Of a stretch of 64,000 bases of DNA, positions 36,127-44,068 are shown one piece after another (within the stretch, counting starts at the first letter, position 1; every line of letters starts with the position of its first letter). Source of the stretch: Chitinophagaceae bacterium (GTDB taxonomy: Bacteria; Bacteroidota; Bacteroidia; Chitinophagales; Chitinophagaceae); the NCBI GenBank assembly GCA_019638625.1, contig JAHBTK010000004.1, positions 434,001 through 498,000 of the forward strand, in the 5' to 3' direction. Both the position numbers and the translations under genes were made by a program. The notes beneath the pieces were generated by a model that was given only the letters and a program-made list of their open reading frames with translations, made no database searches and was not told the origin of the DNA.

Positions 36127-36253
36127 CTCCCGGCCTCTCCAAAGGAGAGGAGACCTAAAGACGAAGAGGTTTCTAAATTTTAAAATGTTTTATATTACAA
36201 TTCCGAAATCAGCAGCGTTCCCCCTCCCCTTCGGGGAGGGTCCGGGTGGGGCT
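36127..36253. repeat. Palindromic GC-rich insertion in the rpmD-rplO spacer
   Basis: Two palindromes are visible: CCTCTCC-AAA-GGAGAGG (36134-36150) and CCCTCCCC-TTCG-GGGAGGG near 36221-36242, followed by TCCGGGTGGGGCTTT. The CTCCAAAGGAGAGG core recurs at 56028-56041. It expands this spacer to 177 bp, while most others in the operon are 20-90 bp. Confidence 0.6.
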
Positions 36254-36436
36254 TTAGTTTAGTTCCTCCACTTTCACCAGGTGATTTACCTTGGTAACCA
36301 TACCCAGTATCTGCGGGGTAGCTTCCACTTCTACGGACGCATTCATCTTTTTCAGGCCAAGTGCAGCCATCGTTTTTTTCTGACGCTCCGATCTGTCAAT
36401 AACACTTTTAACCTGTGTAATCTTAATCTTTGCCAT
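36254..36436 (-). CDS. rpmD: 50S ribosomal protein L30
   Basis: 60 aa, full length. It begins MAKIKITQVKSVIDRSERQK and contains TMAALGLKKMNASVEVEAT and GMVTKVNHLVKVEEL, all typical L30. It binds 23S rRNA near helix 38. It lies 46 bp after rpsE. Confidence 0.97.
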   Translation of the reverse strand: MAKIKITQVKSVIDRSERQKKTMAALGLKKMNASVEVEATPQILGMVTKVNHLVKVEELN

Positions 36437-36482
36437 AAAATCTCTTTTTTATCGTATCGATACCGGTTACCGGTGGCGATCC

Positions 36483-37001
36483 TTATCCGTTAAAAACTTT
36501 TTTCAGGGTAATTCTCCTGGTCTTGGCCACATAAACCGGTTCACGCAATTCAGTCAGTGCCTTAAAAGTAGCTTTCACCACGTTGTGCGGATTAGCAGAT
36601 CCCAAAGACTTAGCCAGTACATCCGTAATGCCGGCGCTTTCCAGCACGGCACGCATACTACCTCCTGCTATCACACCGGTACCAGGCGCCGCCGGCTTGA
36701 TCAACACTTTAGCCGCCCCTTCTTTAGTCCATTGTTCATGCGGAATTGTTCCTTTCATAACAGGTACCTTGATCAGGTTTTTCTTTGCATCCTCAATTCC
36801 TTTGGTAATAGCTTCCTGCACTTCCTTAGCCTTACCCAGTCCATGCCCCACTACACCGTTTTCATTTCCTACAACTACCAGGGCCGAAAAGCTGAACGCA
36901 CGGCCTCCTTTAGTTGTTTTAACTACACGGTTAATGGCTACTACCTTTTCCTTAAGTTCCAGGTCGCCTGCTTTTACCTTGTTCAAATTAGATGTTGACA
37001 T
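36483..37001 (-). CDS. rpsE: 30S ribosomal protein S5
   Basis: 172 aa. The double-stranded-RNA-binding domain has VVKTTKGGRAFSFSALVVVG and GKAKEVQEAITKGIEDAKKN; the C-terminal domain has AGGSMRAVLESAGITDVLAKSLGS. S5 with S3 and S4 lines the mRNA entry tunnel and affects accuracy. It lies in the usual place between rplR and rpmD. Confidence 0.99.
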   Translation of the reverse strand: MSTSNLNKVKAGDLELKEKVVAINRVVKTTKGGRAFSFSALVVVGNENGVVGHGLGKAKEVQEAITKGIEDAKKNLIKVPVMKGTIPHEQWTKEGAAKVLIKPAAPGTGVIAGGSMRAVLESAGITDVLAKSLGSANPHNVVKATFKALTELREPVYVAKTRRITLKKVFNG

Positions 37002-37043
37002 TATTATAACTTGTTATTGTTGTTTTGAAGTGAATACCAAAAA

Positions 37044-37397
37044 TCAGAACTGTAACCCACCTTCACGGGCGCCTTCTGCAACCGCCTTTACCCTGCCATG
37101 ATAAAGGTAACCACCACGGTCGAACACCACTGATTTAATACCCACGGCAGCAGCTTTGCCGGCAACCGCCTTTCCTACCAGGTTGCTCAGCTCTACCTTG
37201 GTAGCTTTCTGCGCTTTTATATCTTTATCTTTAGAGGAGGCAGCTACCAGTGTTTTACCGGTAACATCATCAATCAACTGTACATAAATATCCCGGTTGC
37301 TTCTGAATACAGACAAACGCGGTCTATCAGCAGTTCCGCTCACAGATTTGCGGATATTGTACCTGATCTTTTGTCTCCTGATTACTTTCGTATCCAT
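37044..37397 (-). CDS. rplR: 50S ribosomal protein L18
   Basis: 117 aa. It has the basic N-terminus RQKIRYNIRKSVSGTADRPR, LSVFRSNRDIYVQLIDD, and ends FDRGGYLYHGRVKAVAEGAREGGLQF. It binds 5S rRNA with L5 and L25. Gap to rplF 48 bp. Confidence 0.99.
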   Translation of the reverse strand: MDTKVIRRQKIRYNIRKSVSGTADRPRLSVFRSNRDIYVQLIDDVTGKTLVAASSKDKDIKAQKATKVELSNLVGKAVAGKAAAVGIKSVVFDRGGYLYHGRVKAVAEGAREGGLQF

Positions 37398-37445
37398 TTT
37401 CTTTTTATTTTAAACCCGATACTGCCGGGCTTTAGTAATTAGTTT

Positions 37446-38000
37446 TTATTTACCTGCAGTTTTACCAGCTTTTCTGCGAAGTACTTCTCCCTGGTATTTC
37501 ACACCCTTTCCTTTGTACGGTTCTGGCTTACGCAGGCTACGTAATTTAGCCGCCACCTGACCCAGCAATTGTTTATCTATACCTTCAAGCATCACAGTAG
37601 GGTTCTGCCCTTTTTCCTGTGCGGTAGACACTTTCAGCTCTTTGGGAATTTCGAAAATAATATTGTGAGAATATCCCAGTGAAAGATCCAGCAGGTTTCC
37701 CTGGTTGGATGCTTTAAAACCTACCCCCACTAATTCAAGATTCCTTTTATACCCTTCCGTTACCCCTTTTACCAGGTTAGCCGTCAGCGCCCTGTACAGG
37801 CCATGCAGCGCACGATGTCTGATCTGGTCAGTGGGACGGGTAAAAGTCAGTACGCCATCTTTTACTTCAACAGTAATATCACGATCGATCTGCTGTTGTA
37901 ATTCACCCTTGGGGCCTTTTACCGTCAACACATTATCCTTACCTACAGAAACCGTAACGCCCTGGGGAATGGAAATTGGCTGTTTACCTATACGAGACAT
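37446..38000 (-). CDS. rplF: 50S ribosomal protein L6
   Basis: 184 aa. It begins MSRIGKQPISIPQGVTV and contains the L6 signature near its end, PEPYKGKGVKYQGE, after two related alpha/beta domains. It supports the factor-binding region of the 50S subunit. Gap to rpsH 92 bp. Confidence 0.99.
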   Translation of the reverse strand: MSRIGKQPISIPQGVTVSVGKDNVLTVKGPKGELQQQIDRDITVEVKDGVLTFTRPTDQIRHRALHGLYRALTANLVKGVTEGYKRNLELVGVGFKASNQGNLLDLSLGYSHNIIFEIPKELKVSTAQEKGQNPTVMLEGIDKQLLGQVAAKLRSLRKPEPYKGKGVKYQGEVLRRKAGKTAGK

Positions 38001-38092
38001 AATAATTTAATTTTTATTTGATTGTATCCGACCACCGTGTTCAGTTCCGTATAGAGAACTTAAATTATCGGTTGCCTGAATTTTGTTTATTG

Positions 38093-38491
38093 TTAAGAAA
38101 TATAACAAAGTACTTCGCCGCCTACATTCTGCAGCTTTGCCTGTTTGTCGGTCATCACTCCTTTGGAGGTGCTAACGATGGCTATTCCCAGTCCACTCAT
38201 TACTCTTTTGAAATCAGCCGGCTTGGAGTATTGACGTAACCCCGGACGGCTTACCCTTTCCAGAGAACGGATAGCCGGTTTTTTTGTCTGGGCATCATAC
38301 TTCAATGCGATTTTAATTACACCCTGCTTGTTATCATCTTCAAACTTGTATTTCAAAATATATCCCTGATCGTATAATATCTCAGTAATACGTTTTTTGA
38401 GGTTTGAAGCCGGGATTTCCACAATACGGTGGCCCGCCATCTGGGCGTTACGCACTCTCGTAAGAAAATCTGCAATTGGATCTGTTACCAT
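38093..38491 (-). CDS. rpsH: 30S ribosomal protein S8
   Basis: 132 aa. It begins MVTDPIADFLTRVRNAQMA and ends with VSTSKGVMTDKQAKLQNVGG and EVLCYIS, the S8 signature. It binds 16S rRNA helix 21 and in E. coli represses the spc operon by binding the L5-coding mRNA; whether that occurs here is unknown. Confidence 0.99.
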   Translation of the reverse strand: MVTDPIADFLTRVRNAQMAGHRIVEIPASNLKKRITEILYDQGYILKYKFEDDNKQGVIKIALKYDAQTKKPAIRSLERVSRPGLRQYSKPADFKRVMSGLGIAIVSTSKGVMTDKQAKLQNVGGEVLCYIS

Positions 38492-38584
38492 TTTTATTTA
38501 TTAATCAGTTCAGAATTATTTTGTCTACTGTATTAAACCAGGCCTGATTAAAGACAAAATCTCAAATCGTTACCCTGAAGTTTG

Positions 38585-38854
38585 TTACCAGCTCGCTTTT
38601 TTTACCCCGGGAATGGAACCATTTAATGCCATATCGCGGAAGGCGATCCTGGACAAGCCGAAATACCGTATGTATCCACGGGGGCGCCCGGAGATCTGGC
38701 AGCGGTTTTTCAAACGTACCCTGGATGAGTTCTTCGGTAATGCATCCAATGTCTGCCAATCACCGGCAGCTTTTAAAGCCGCTCTTTTCTCAGCGTATTG
38801 AGCTACCATACGCTCTCTTTTCCTTTGCCTGGCTTTTACTGATTCTCTTGCCAT
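38585..38854 (-). CDS. rpsN: 30S ribosomal protein S14 (zinc-free long form)
   Basis: 89 aa. It begins MARESVKARQRKRERMVAQY and ends RYFGLSRIAFRDMALNGSIPG and VKKASW. The zinc-binding CxxC pairs of the short form are missing, and only one Cys is present (KNRCQISGRPRG), so this is the zinc-independent type. It sits in the 30S head. Confidence 0.98.
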   Translation of the reverse strand: MARESVKARQRKRERMVAQYAEKRAALKAAGDWQTLDALPKNSSRVRLKNRCQISGRPRGYIRYFGLSRIAFRDMALNGSIPGVKKASW

Positions 38855-38874
38855 ATTAATATAAATTCAGGTTT

Positions 38875-39444
38875 TTAATTCTTTTTTGCATTTTTGAAAG
38901 GCATACCCAGTTCCCTCAGCAACTCGTATGCTTCTTCATTTGTATTGGCCGATGTCACAAAAGTGATATCCATACCGGTAATTTTATTGATCTTGTCGAT
39001 ATCGATTTCCGGGAAGATAATCTGCTCGGTAACACCCAGGGTATAGTTTCCCCTGCCATCGAAGGCCTTTTCATTGATCCCTTTAAAATCACGGACGCGG
39101 GGCAGCGAAGAAGAGATCAAACGATCAAGGAACTCATACATTTTAACGCCGCGCAGGGTTACTTTAGCTCCGATAGGTACTCCTTTACGCAGCTTAAAGT
39201 TTGAAATATCTTTTTTAGAATTAGTGGCGATCGCTTTCTGACCAGTGACAGAACCCAGTTCTTCTACTGCGATGTCTACCAGCTTTTTATCGTTTACCGC
39301 GCCGTTTACCCCCCTGTTCACACAAATTTTCTGCAAACGGGGAACCTGCATGACAGTTTTATATGTAAAACGTTTCATCAAAGCCGGTACCACCTCCTTC
39401 TTGTACTTATCGGCTAACCTTGGGGTATATTTTGTAGTGCTCAT
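38875..39444 (-). CDS. rplE: 50S ribosomal protein L5
   Basis: 189 aa. It contains VPRLQKICVNRGVNGAVNDK, KLRKGVPIGAKVTLRG and FPEIDIDKINKITGMDITFV, all L5 hallmarks. It binds 5S rRNA and makes contact with the 30S head. Gap to rplX 39 bp. Confidence 0.99.
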   Translation of the reverse strand: MSTTKYTPRLADKYKKEVVPALMKRFTYKTVMQVPRLQKICVNRGVNGAVNDKKLVDIAVEELGSVTGQKAIATNSKKDISNFKLRKGVPIGAKVTLRGVKMYEFLDRLISSSLPRVRDFKGINEKAFDGRGNYTLGVTEQIIFPEIDIDKINKITGMDITFVTSANTNEEAYELLRELGMPFKNAKKN

Positions 39445-39483
39445 TTTCTATTTTTTTATTTTATCACATCGGCACGGCAGTGC

Positions 39484-39819
39484 TTAAATGGATCCTCCTG
39501 ATTTTTTTGAAATTCTTACCAGCTTCCCATTCTCCCTGCTACGTTTTATTTTAGTAGCCTCTCCTTTCTTCGCATCCCACAGCTTAACATTACTGATATG
39601 GATAGGCGCTTCTTTTTTTACAATACCACCTTTTGTATTCTGTGCAGAAGGTTTGGTATGTTTTGTAATAATATTGGCGCCCTCTATCAGCACACGCTCG
39701 TTCTCAGGAAATACTTCCAGTACCTTCCTGGGTTTTGTAACGTCCTTGTCATCTCCGGTTATAACTACAACCGAATCGCCTTTTTTAATATTAAACTTGG
39801 GTTTAAATCTATTACTCAT
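39484..39819 (-). CDS. rplX: 50S ribosomal protein L24
   Basis: 111 aa. A KOW motif is seen in FNIKKGDSVVVITGDDKDV, and VLIEGANIITKHTKP follows. L24 starts 50S assembly near the 5' end of 23S rRNA. It ends with a basic, Ser/Gly tail (KSGGSI). Confidence 0.98.
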   Translation of the reverse strand: MSNRFKPKFNIKKGDSVVVITGDDKDVTKPRKVLEVFPENERVLIEGANIITKHTKPSAQNTKGGIVKKEAPIHISNVKLWDAKKGEATKIKRSRENGKLVRISKKSGGSI

Positions 39820-39882
39820 TTTCGTATGCTTTGTCTCTGCCGAGAATTTATACTATGTTTTGGCTGTTGGCCAACTATTGTT

Positions 39883-40251
39883 TTATAATACTTCCGGTGC
39901 CAGTGATACAATTTTCATATATCCTTTATCACGCAGTTCCCTGGCCACCGGTCCGAAAATACGGGTACCACGCGGCTCGTCTGCCGCATTCAGCAATACT
40001 ACCGCATTGTCATCAAAACGGATATAAGAACCATCTTTACGACGCAGTTTGTTTTTTGTACGAACAATAACCGCTTTGGCAACGGTTCCTTTTTTTATGC
40101 CGCCTGCAGGAATGGCTTCTTTAACGGTAACAACTATCTTATCACCAATCTTAGCGTAGTCCTGTCCACTGTTTCCCAATACTCTTATACAAAGTACTTC
40201 CCTTGCTCCACTGTTATCCGCAACATTTAACCTGCTTTCTTGCTGAATCAT
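39883..40251 (-). CDS. rplN: 50S ribosomal protein L14
   Basis: 122 aa. It begins MIQQESRLNVADNSGAREV and contains GDKIVVTVKEAIPAGGIKKG and DEPRGTRIFGPVARELR. L14 forms an intersubunit bridge and is a contact site for RsfS. Very high conservation makes the call certain. Confidence 0.99.
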   Translation of the reverse strand: MIQQESRLNVADNSGAREVLCIRVLGNSGQDYAKIGDKIVVTVKEAIPAGGIKKGTVAKAVIVRTKNKLRRKDGSYIRFDDNAVVLLNAADEPRGTRIFGPVARELRDKGYMKIVSLAPEVL

Positions 40252-40325
40252 CTTTTTAGTTATTTGAAATTTGAATCCTGTTCCTTACGGGGAATGTTAT
40301 CCCGTTGTACGGAAGCAGCAATAAT

Positions 40326-40583
40326 TTATTTCGCTTTTTCTACCACTTCCACCAGGCGCCAGCGTTTGGTTTTGCTCAGCGGGCGGGTTTCCATGATACG
40401 AACTACATCGCCTATTCCACACTCTTTCTTTTCATCATGCGCATGGAACTTGGTAGTTTTTTTAACAAATTTTCCGTAGATAGGGTGTTTTACCCTTGTT
40501 TCAATCGCAACCGTGATGGTTTTTTCCATCCTGTTACTGGTTACCACACCTATCTTAGCTTTACGCAAATTTCTTTCAGCCAT
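40326..40583 (-). CDS. rpsQ: 30S ribosomal protein S17
   Basis: 85 aa OB-fold protein with RKAKIGVVTSNRMEKTITVA and GDVVRIMETRPLSKTKRWRL. It binds 16S rRNA near helix 11. It starts one base after the rpmC stop region, so translation is probably coupled. Confidence 0.98.
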   Translation of the reverse strand: MAERNLRKAKIGVVTSNRMEKTITVAIETRVKHPIYGKFVKKTTKFHAHDEKKECGIGDVVRIMETRPLSKTKRWRLVEVVEKAK

Positions 40584-40584
40584 C

Positions 40585-40794
40585 TTATTTAGCTTTTTGC
40601 TTATTCTTTAATTCAGTTTTTAACCTGGCAATATCCCTGCGAAGCAGTTTTATGCTCATGGGGTTTTCCAGCGGGGAAGTAGCATGTGCAAACTTCAGCT
40701 TCTTCAGGCGCACCTCGTCTTCTTTGATGCGGCCCAGCAGATCTGCTTCATTCAATCCCTGCAGGCTATTTAAAAATTCAACTTTCTTTGACAT
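40585..40794 (-). CDS. rpmC: 50S ribosomal protein L29
   Basis: 69 aa helical protein containing LGRIKEDEVRLKKLKFAHAT and LRRDIARLKTELKNKQ. It sits by the exit tunnel next to L23. It is separated from rpsQ by one base. Confidence 0.97.
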   Translation of the reverse strand: MSKKVEFLNSLQGLNEADLLGRIKEDEVRLKKLKFAHATSPLENPMSIKLLRRDIARLKTELKNKQKAK

Positions 40795-40836
40795 TCTGTT
40801 CTGTTTGAATTGTAAAACATATAATTACTGCCAGGA

Positions 40837-41256
40837 TTATCCGGCATAATCACGGCGAACTATAAACTTGGTCTTAACAGGCAATTTAGCCGCTGCCAGT
40901 TCCATAGCTGCTTTGGCTACCTGCAGCGGAACTCCGTCTGCTTCAAACAAAATACGACCTGGTTCTACTACCGCTGCCCAATACTCAGGGTTACCTTTAC
41001 CTTTACCCATCCTCACCTCAGCCGGCTTTTTTGTAACAGGTTTATCAGGAAAAACACGGATCCACACATTTCCTTCACGCTTCATAGCACGTGTCATAGC
41101 CTGGCGCGCAGATTCTATCTGGCGGTTGTTCAACCATATAGGTTCCAAAGCCTTTAATGCAAATGATCCGAAAGATATAGTCGCACCACGTTTGGCCACT
41201 TCTCTTATACGTCCTTTCTGCGCTTTCCTGTGTTTCGTTCTCTTTGGTTGTAACAT
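40837..41256 (-). CDS. rplP: 50S ribosomal protein L16
   Basis: 139 aa. It begins MLQPKRTKHRKAQKGRIREV and contains MTRAMKREGNVWIRVFPDKP and VRMGKGKGNPEYWAAVV, the L16 signatures. It helps place the A-site tRNA at the peptidyl transferase centre. Confidence 0.99.
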   Translation of the reverse strand: MLQPKRTKHRKAQKGRIREVAKRGATISFGSFALKALEPIWLNNRQIESARQAMTRAMKREGNVWIRVFPDKPVTKKPAEVRMGKGKGNPEYWAAVVEPGRILFEADGVPLQVAKAAMELAAAKLPVKTKFIVRRDYAG

Positions 41257-41286
41257 TATATTACAATTTGAATTTTTTTAAAACAA

Positions 41287-42060
41287 TTAATTTCTTCCAC
41301 CACCTCTTCTGTCACCGCCTCTTCTATCACCACCGTGTCTTCTGTCTCTGTCGCCGCCATGTCTTCTGTCGCCACCACCGGTCAGCGGTCCCTGCTTTTC
41401 ATCCACGATGTTCGGGTTGAGGTCGCGTTTGCTCAATACCTCACCTTTACAGATCCACACCTTAATACCGATTTTCCCGTACACAGTCAGTGCAAACACA
41501 TTGGCGTAGTCAATATCCATACGATAGGTATGCAAAGGAACCCGTCCCTGCTTGATCTCCTCCGTACGGGCAATTTCCGCACCACCCAAACGACCGCTGA
41601 TCTTTACTTTTATACCTTCGGCGCCCATGCGCAAAGCCGTTGCGATAGCGGCTTTGATGGCACGCTTATAGTTGATACGCTTTTCGATCTGACCGGCAAT
41701 GGTATCCCCTACGATACGGGCATCAATCTCCGGATGACGAACCGGCAGGATATTGATCTGCACATCTTCTTTACCGGTGAGTTTTTTCAATTCCTCTTTC
41801 AGGTGGTCAACTTCCACACCGCCACGGCCGATAAGGATACCGGGCTTGGATGTGTGTACAGTAACGATCAGCTTATTCAGTGTACGCTCAATCACAATTT
41901 TGGAAGTTCCGCCTGTATTGATACGTGCATTCAAATAGGTTCTGATCTTATTATCTTCTATCAGTTTGGTTGAGAAATCGCGCTTTCCACCATACCAGTT
42001 GCTTTCCCAGCCGCGGATGATCCCTAACCTGTTACCAATCGGATTTGCTTTTTGACCCAT
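41287..42060 (-). CDS. rpsC: 30S ribosomal protein S3 with a repeated Gly/Asp/Arg tail
   Basis: 257 aa. The N-terminus MGQKANPIGNRLGIIRGWES, the KH-domain loop PGILIGRGGVEVDHL and the C-terminal GVKVWICKGEVL-like region (GIKVWICKGEVL) are standard. The last 30 or so residues are an unusual low-complexity tail made of GGDRR(H/G)-type repeats ending RRGGGRN. S3 lines the mRNA entry tunnel and has helicase-like action with S4 and S5. The tail would extend to the 30S surface. Confidence 0.98.
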   Translation of the reverse strand: MGQKANPIGNRLGIIRGWESNWYGGKRDFSTKLIEDNKIRTYLNARINTGGTSKIVIERTLNKLIVTVHTSKPGILIGRGGVEVDHLKEELKKLTGKEDVQINILPVRHPEIDARIVGDTIAGQIEKRINYKRAIKAAIATALRMGAEGIKVKISGRLGGAEIARTEEIKQGRVPLHTYRMDIDYANVFALTVYGKIGIKVWICKGEVLSKRDLNPNIVDEKQGPLTGGGDRRHGGDRDRRHGGDRRGGDRRGGGRN

Positions 42061-42085
42061 GTTTATTATTTGAATATTTTCACTT

Positions 42086-42427
42086 TTATTTTTGGTCTAC
42101 AATCACAGTTACATGATTACTGCGCTTACGTACTCTGTAAGCTCTTCCCTGCGGCGCCGGCAACATCCGCTTCAGCACCCTGCCGCCATCCACGAAGATG
42201 GTCTTTACCAATAACCCGCTGTCGGCAGCACTTTGTCCTTCATTCTTCTGCTCCCAGTTGCTCACCGCGCTTCTCAGTAATTTATATAGCGGAGTAGAGG
42301 AGTGCTGGGGATGATGTTCCAATATTGCCAAAGCTTTTTCTACATCCATTCCACGAACCACGTCTGCCAGCAAACGCATTTTGCGGGGAGATGTAGGATA
42401 ATTTTTAAGTTTAGCTACTGCTTCCAT
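42086..42427 (-). CDS. rplV: 50S ribosomal protein L22
   Basis: 113 aa. It begins MEAVAKLKNYPTSPRKMRLL and contains the tunnel hairpin KRMLPAPQGRAYRVRKRSNH. L22 lines the exit tunnel; changes in this hairpin are linked to macrolide resistance in other species. Here the hairpin appears intact. Confidence 0.98.
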   Translation of the reverse strand: MEAVAKLKNYPTSPRKMRLLADVVRGMDVEKALAILEHHPQHSSTPLYKLLRSAVSNWEQKNEGQSAADSGLLVKTIFVDGGRVLKRMLPAPQGRAYRVRKRSNHVTVIVDQK

Positions 42428-42464
42428 TTTGTATGTTTTCTATGCCGGTTGCCGGCTTAATGAA

Positions 42465-42737
42465 TTATGCTATTTTTTTGCTTGAGTGACCTTTAAAGTT
42501 CCTGGTTGGCGCAAATTCACCCAGTTTGTGCCCCACCATGAATTCCGTTACATATACCGGAATGAACTTATTGCCATTGTGCACAGCAAAAGTGTTGCCT
42601 ACAAAATCCGGTGTGATGGTAGAGCGGCGGCTCCAGGTTTTGATCACACCCTTTTTTAATTTTCCTTCGTTCATTGCCAGCACTTTCTTTTCCAGATGAG
42701 CGGCTATATAAGGACCTTTTTTAATTGAACGAGCCAT
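42465..42737 (-). CDS. rpsS: 30S ribosomal protein S19
   Basis: 90 aa. It begins MARSIKKGPYIAAHLEKKV and contains KTWSRRSTITPDFVGNTFAV and HKLGEFAPTRNFKGHS. It binds 16S rRNA in the head with S13. Three TTTGAAAA octamers (plus strand) lie 13 bp upstream of its start. Confidence 0.99.
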   Translation of the reverse strand: MARSIKKGPYIAAHLEKKVLAMNEGKLKKGVIKTWSRRSTITPDFVGNTFAVHNGNKFIPVYVTEFMVGHKLGEFAPTRNFKGHSSKKIA

Positions 42738-42750
42738 GTTTATTAGTTAA

Positions 42751-42774
42751 TTTGAAAATTTGAAAATTTGAAAA
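42751..42774. repeat. (TTTGAAAA)3 upstream of rpsS
   Basis: Three exact tandem copies of TTTGAAAA lie between rplB and rpsS; on the mRNA they read TTTTCAAA. The array begins 13 nt before the rpsS start codon. Confidence 0.85.
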
Positions 42775-42815
42775 TGTTGCTGGCTTTAGTAGCAGTCTAA
42801 CAACCTTTTTCAAAC

Positions 42816-43652
42816 TTAGTTACTCAACTTTTTACCGTTTTTCCGTTGGATGATCAGCTTATCAGAACCTTTCTGCCGGCGGGTCTTCAGACCTTTGGCA
42901 TACTTACCGGTCCTGGAGCGTGGGTGACCACCTGAAGCTCTACCTTCACCACCACCCATCGGGTGATCCACAGGGTTCATCGCAACACCACGGGTGCGCG
43001 GACGGATACCTTTCCAGCGGTTTACACCGGCCTTACCAGCTCTTTCCAGGCTATGGTCGCTGTTACTTACCACGCCTACGGTGGCGTAACAATTGATCAG
43101 TATTTTTCTCAGCTCGCCGCTGGGCATTTTCAACACACCATATTTCTCTTCCTTGTTGCTCAACTGGGCAGAAGTGCCGGCACTGCGCACCAGCTTACCA
43201 CCCTGACCGGGCTGTAATTCGATATTGTGTACATTGGTACCCAGGGGCATATTTTTCAGTTGAAGCGCATTACCCACCTCAGGAGCCACACTGTCGCCGC
43301 TTTCTACGGTAGCACCTACCTGCAATCCCTGGGGAGCAATGATGTATCTTTTTTCACCATCAGCATAGCTCAGCAATGCGATGAATGCAGAACGGTTCGG
43401 ATCGTACTCTATAGAAGCTACTTTCGCCTGGATACCTTTTTTGTCTCTTTTAAAGTCAACAACACGATATTTCTTTTTGTGTCCGCCGCCGATATAGCGC
43501 ATGGAACGACGCCCCTGTGCATTACGTCCACCGGTGCGTCCTTTTGTTTCAAGCAAGGACTTCTCCGGAGCATCGGTAGTAATTTCAGCATAGGAATTAC
43601 CAATTCTCCAACGGGTGCCTGCCGTAACCGGTTTATATTTTTTTACTGCCAT
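42816..43652 (-). CDS. rplB: 50S ribosomal protein L2
   Basis: 278 aa. It begins MAVKKYKPVTAGTRWRIGNS and holds the signature RGVAMNPVDHPMGGGEGRAS, which includes the His implicated near the peptidyl transferase centre. It is needed for subunit joining. The length is typical. Confidence 0.99.
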   Translation of the reverse strand: MAVKKYKPVTAGTRWRIGNSYAEITTDAPEKSLLETKGRTGGRNAQGRRSMRYIGGGHKKKYRVVDFKRDKKGIQAKVASIEYDPNRSAFIALLSYADGEKRYIIAPQGLQVGATVESGDSVAPEVGNALQLKNMPLGTNVHNIELQPGQGGKLVRSAGTSAQLSNKEEKYGVLKMPSGELRKILINCYATVGVVSNSDHSLERAGKAGVNRWKGIRPRTRGVAMNPVDHPMGGGEGRASGGHPRSRTGKYAKGLKTRRQKGSDKLIIQRKNGKKLSN

Positions 43653-43705
43653 TTTTATCTGTTTTTAACGAACTTTTCAGCTTCGCCTGCTTTAATGATT
43701 TATTA

Positions 43706-44005
43706 TTATAGAGATCCGTACAGATCGATGTTTTCTCCTTCCGCTACTGTTACGTATGCCTTTTTATACGCGGGCTTACGTCCGGAAATAACACCGGCTT
43801 TGGTAAACCTTGATTTGCTTTTACCAGGCACTACTACTGTATTTACATCTACCACGCTTACCCCATAAAACTCTTCAACAGCTTTTTTGATTTCCAGCTT
43901 GTTGGCTTTACGACCTACGCGAAACGCATACGTATTTCTTTTTTCGGAAAGACGGTTGCTTTTTTCGCTGATAATCGGTTTAACTAGTATGTCTGCAAGT
44001 TTCAT
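43706..44005 (-). CDS. rplW: 50S ribosomal protein L23
   Basis: 99 aa. It contains VKPIISEKSNRLSEKRNTYA and FYGVSVVDVNTVVVPGKSK. L23 surrounds the tunnel exit and docks trigger factor and SRP. Four octamer repeats lie 9 bp upstream of its start. Confidence 0.98.
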   Translation of the reverse strand: MKLADILVKPIISEKSNRLSEKRNTYAFRVGRKANKLEIKKAVEEFYGVSVVDVNTVVVPGKSKSRFTKAGVISGRKPAYKKAYVTVAEGENIDLYGSL

Positions 44006-44014
44006 CTTACTTAA

Positions 44015-44046
44015 TTTGAAAATTTGAAAGTGTGCAAATTTGAAAA
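44015..44046. repeat. Four octamer repeats of TTTGAAAA type upstream of rplW
   Basis: The copies are TTTGAAAA, TTTGAAAG, TGTGCAAA and TTTGAAAA in series. The array ends 9 nt before the rplW start on the minus strand. It matches the exact repeat before rpsS. Confidence 0.8.
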
Positions 44047-44068
44047 TGGATCTTCAAGTTTTGCTTAC

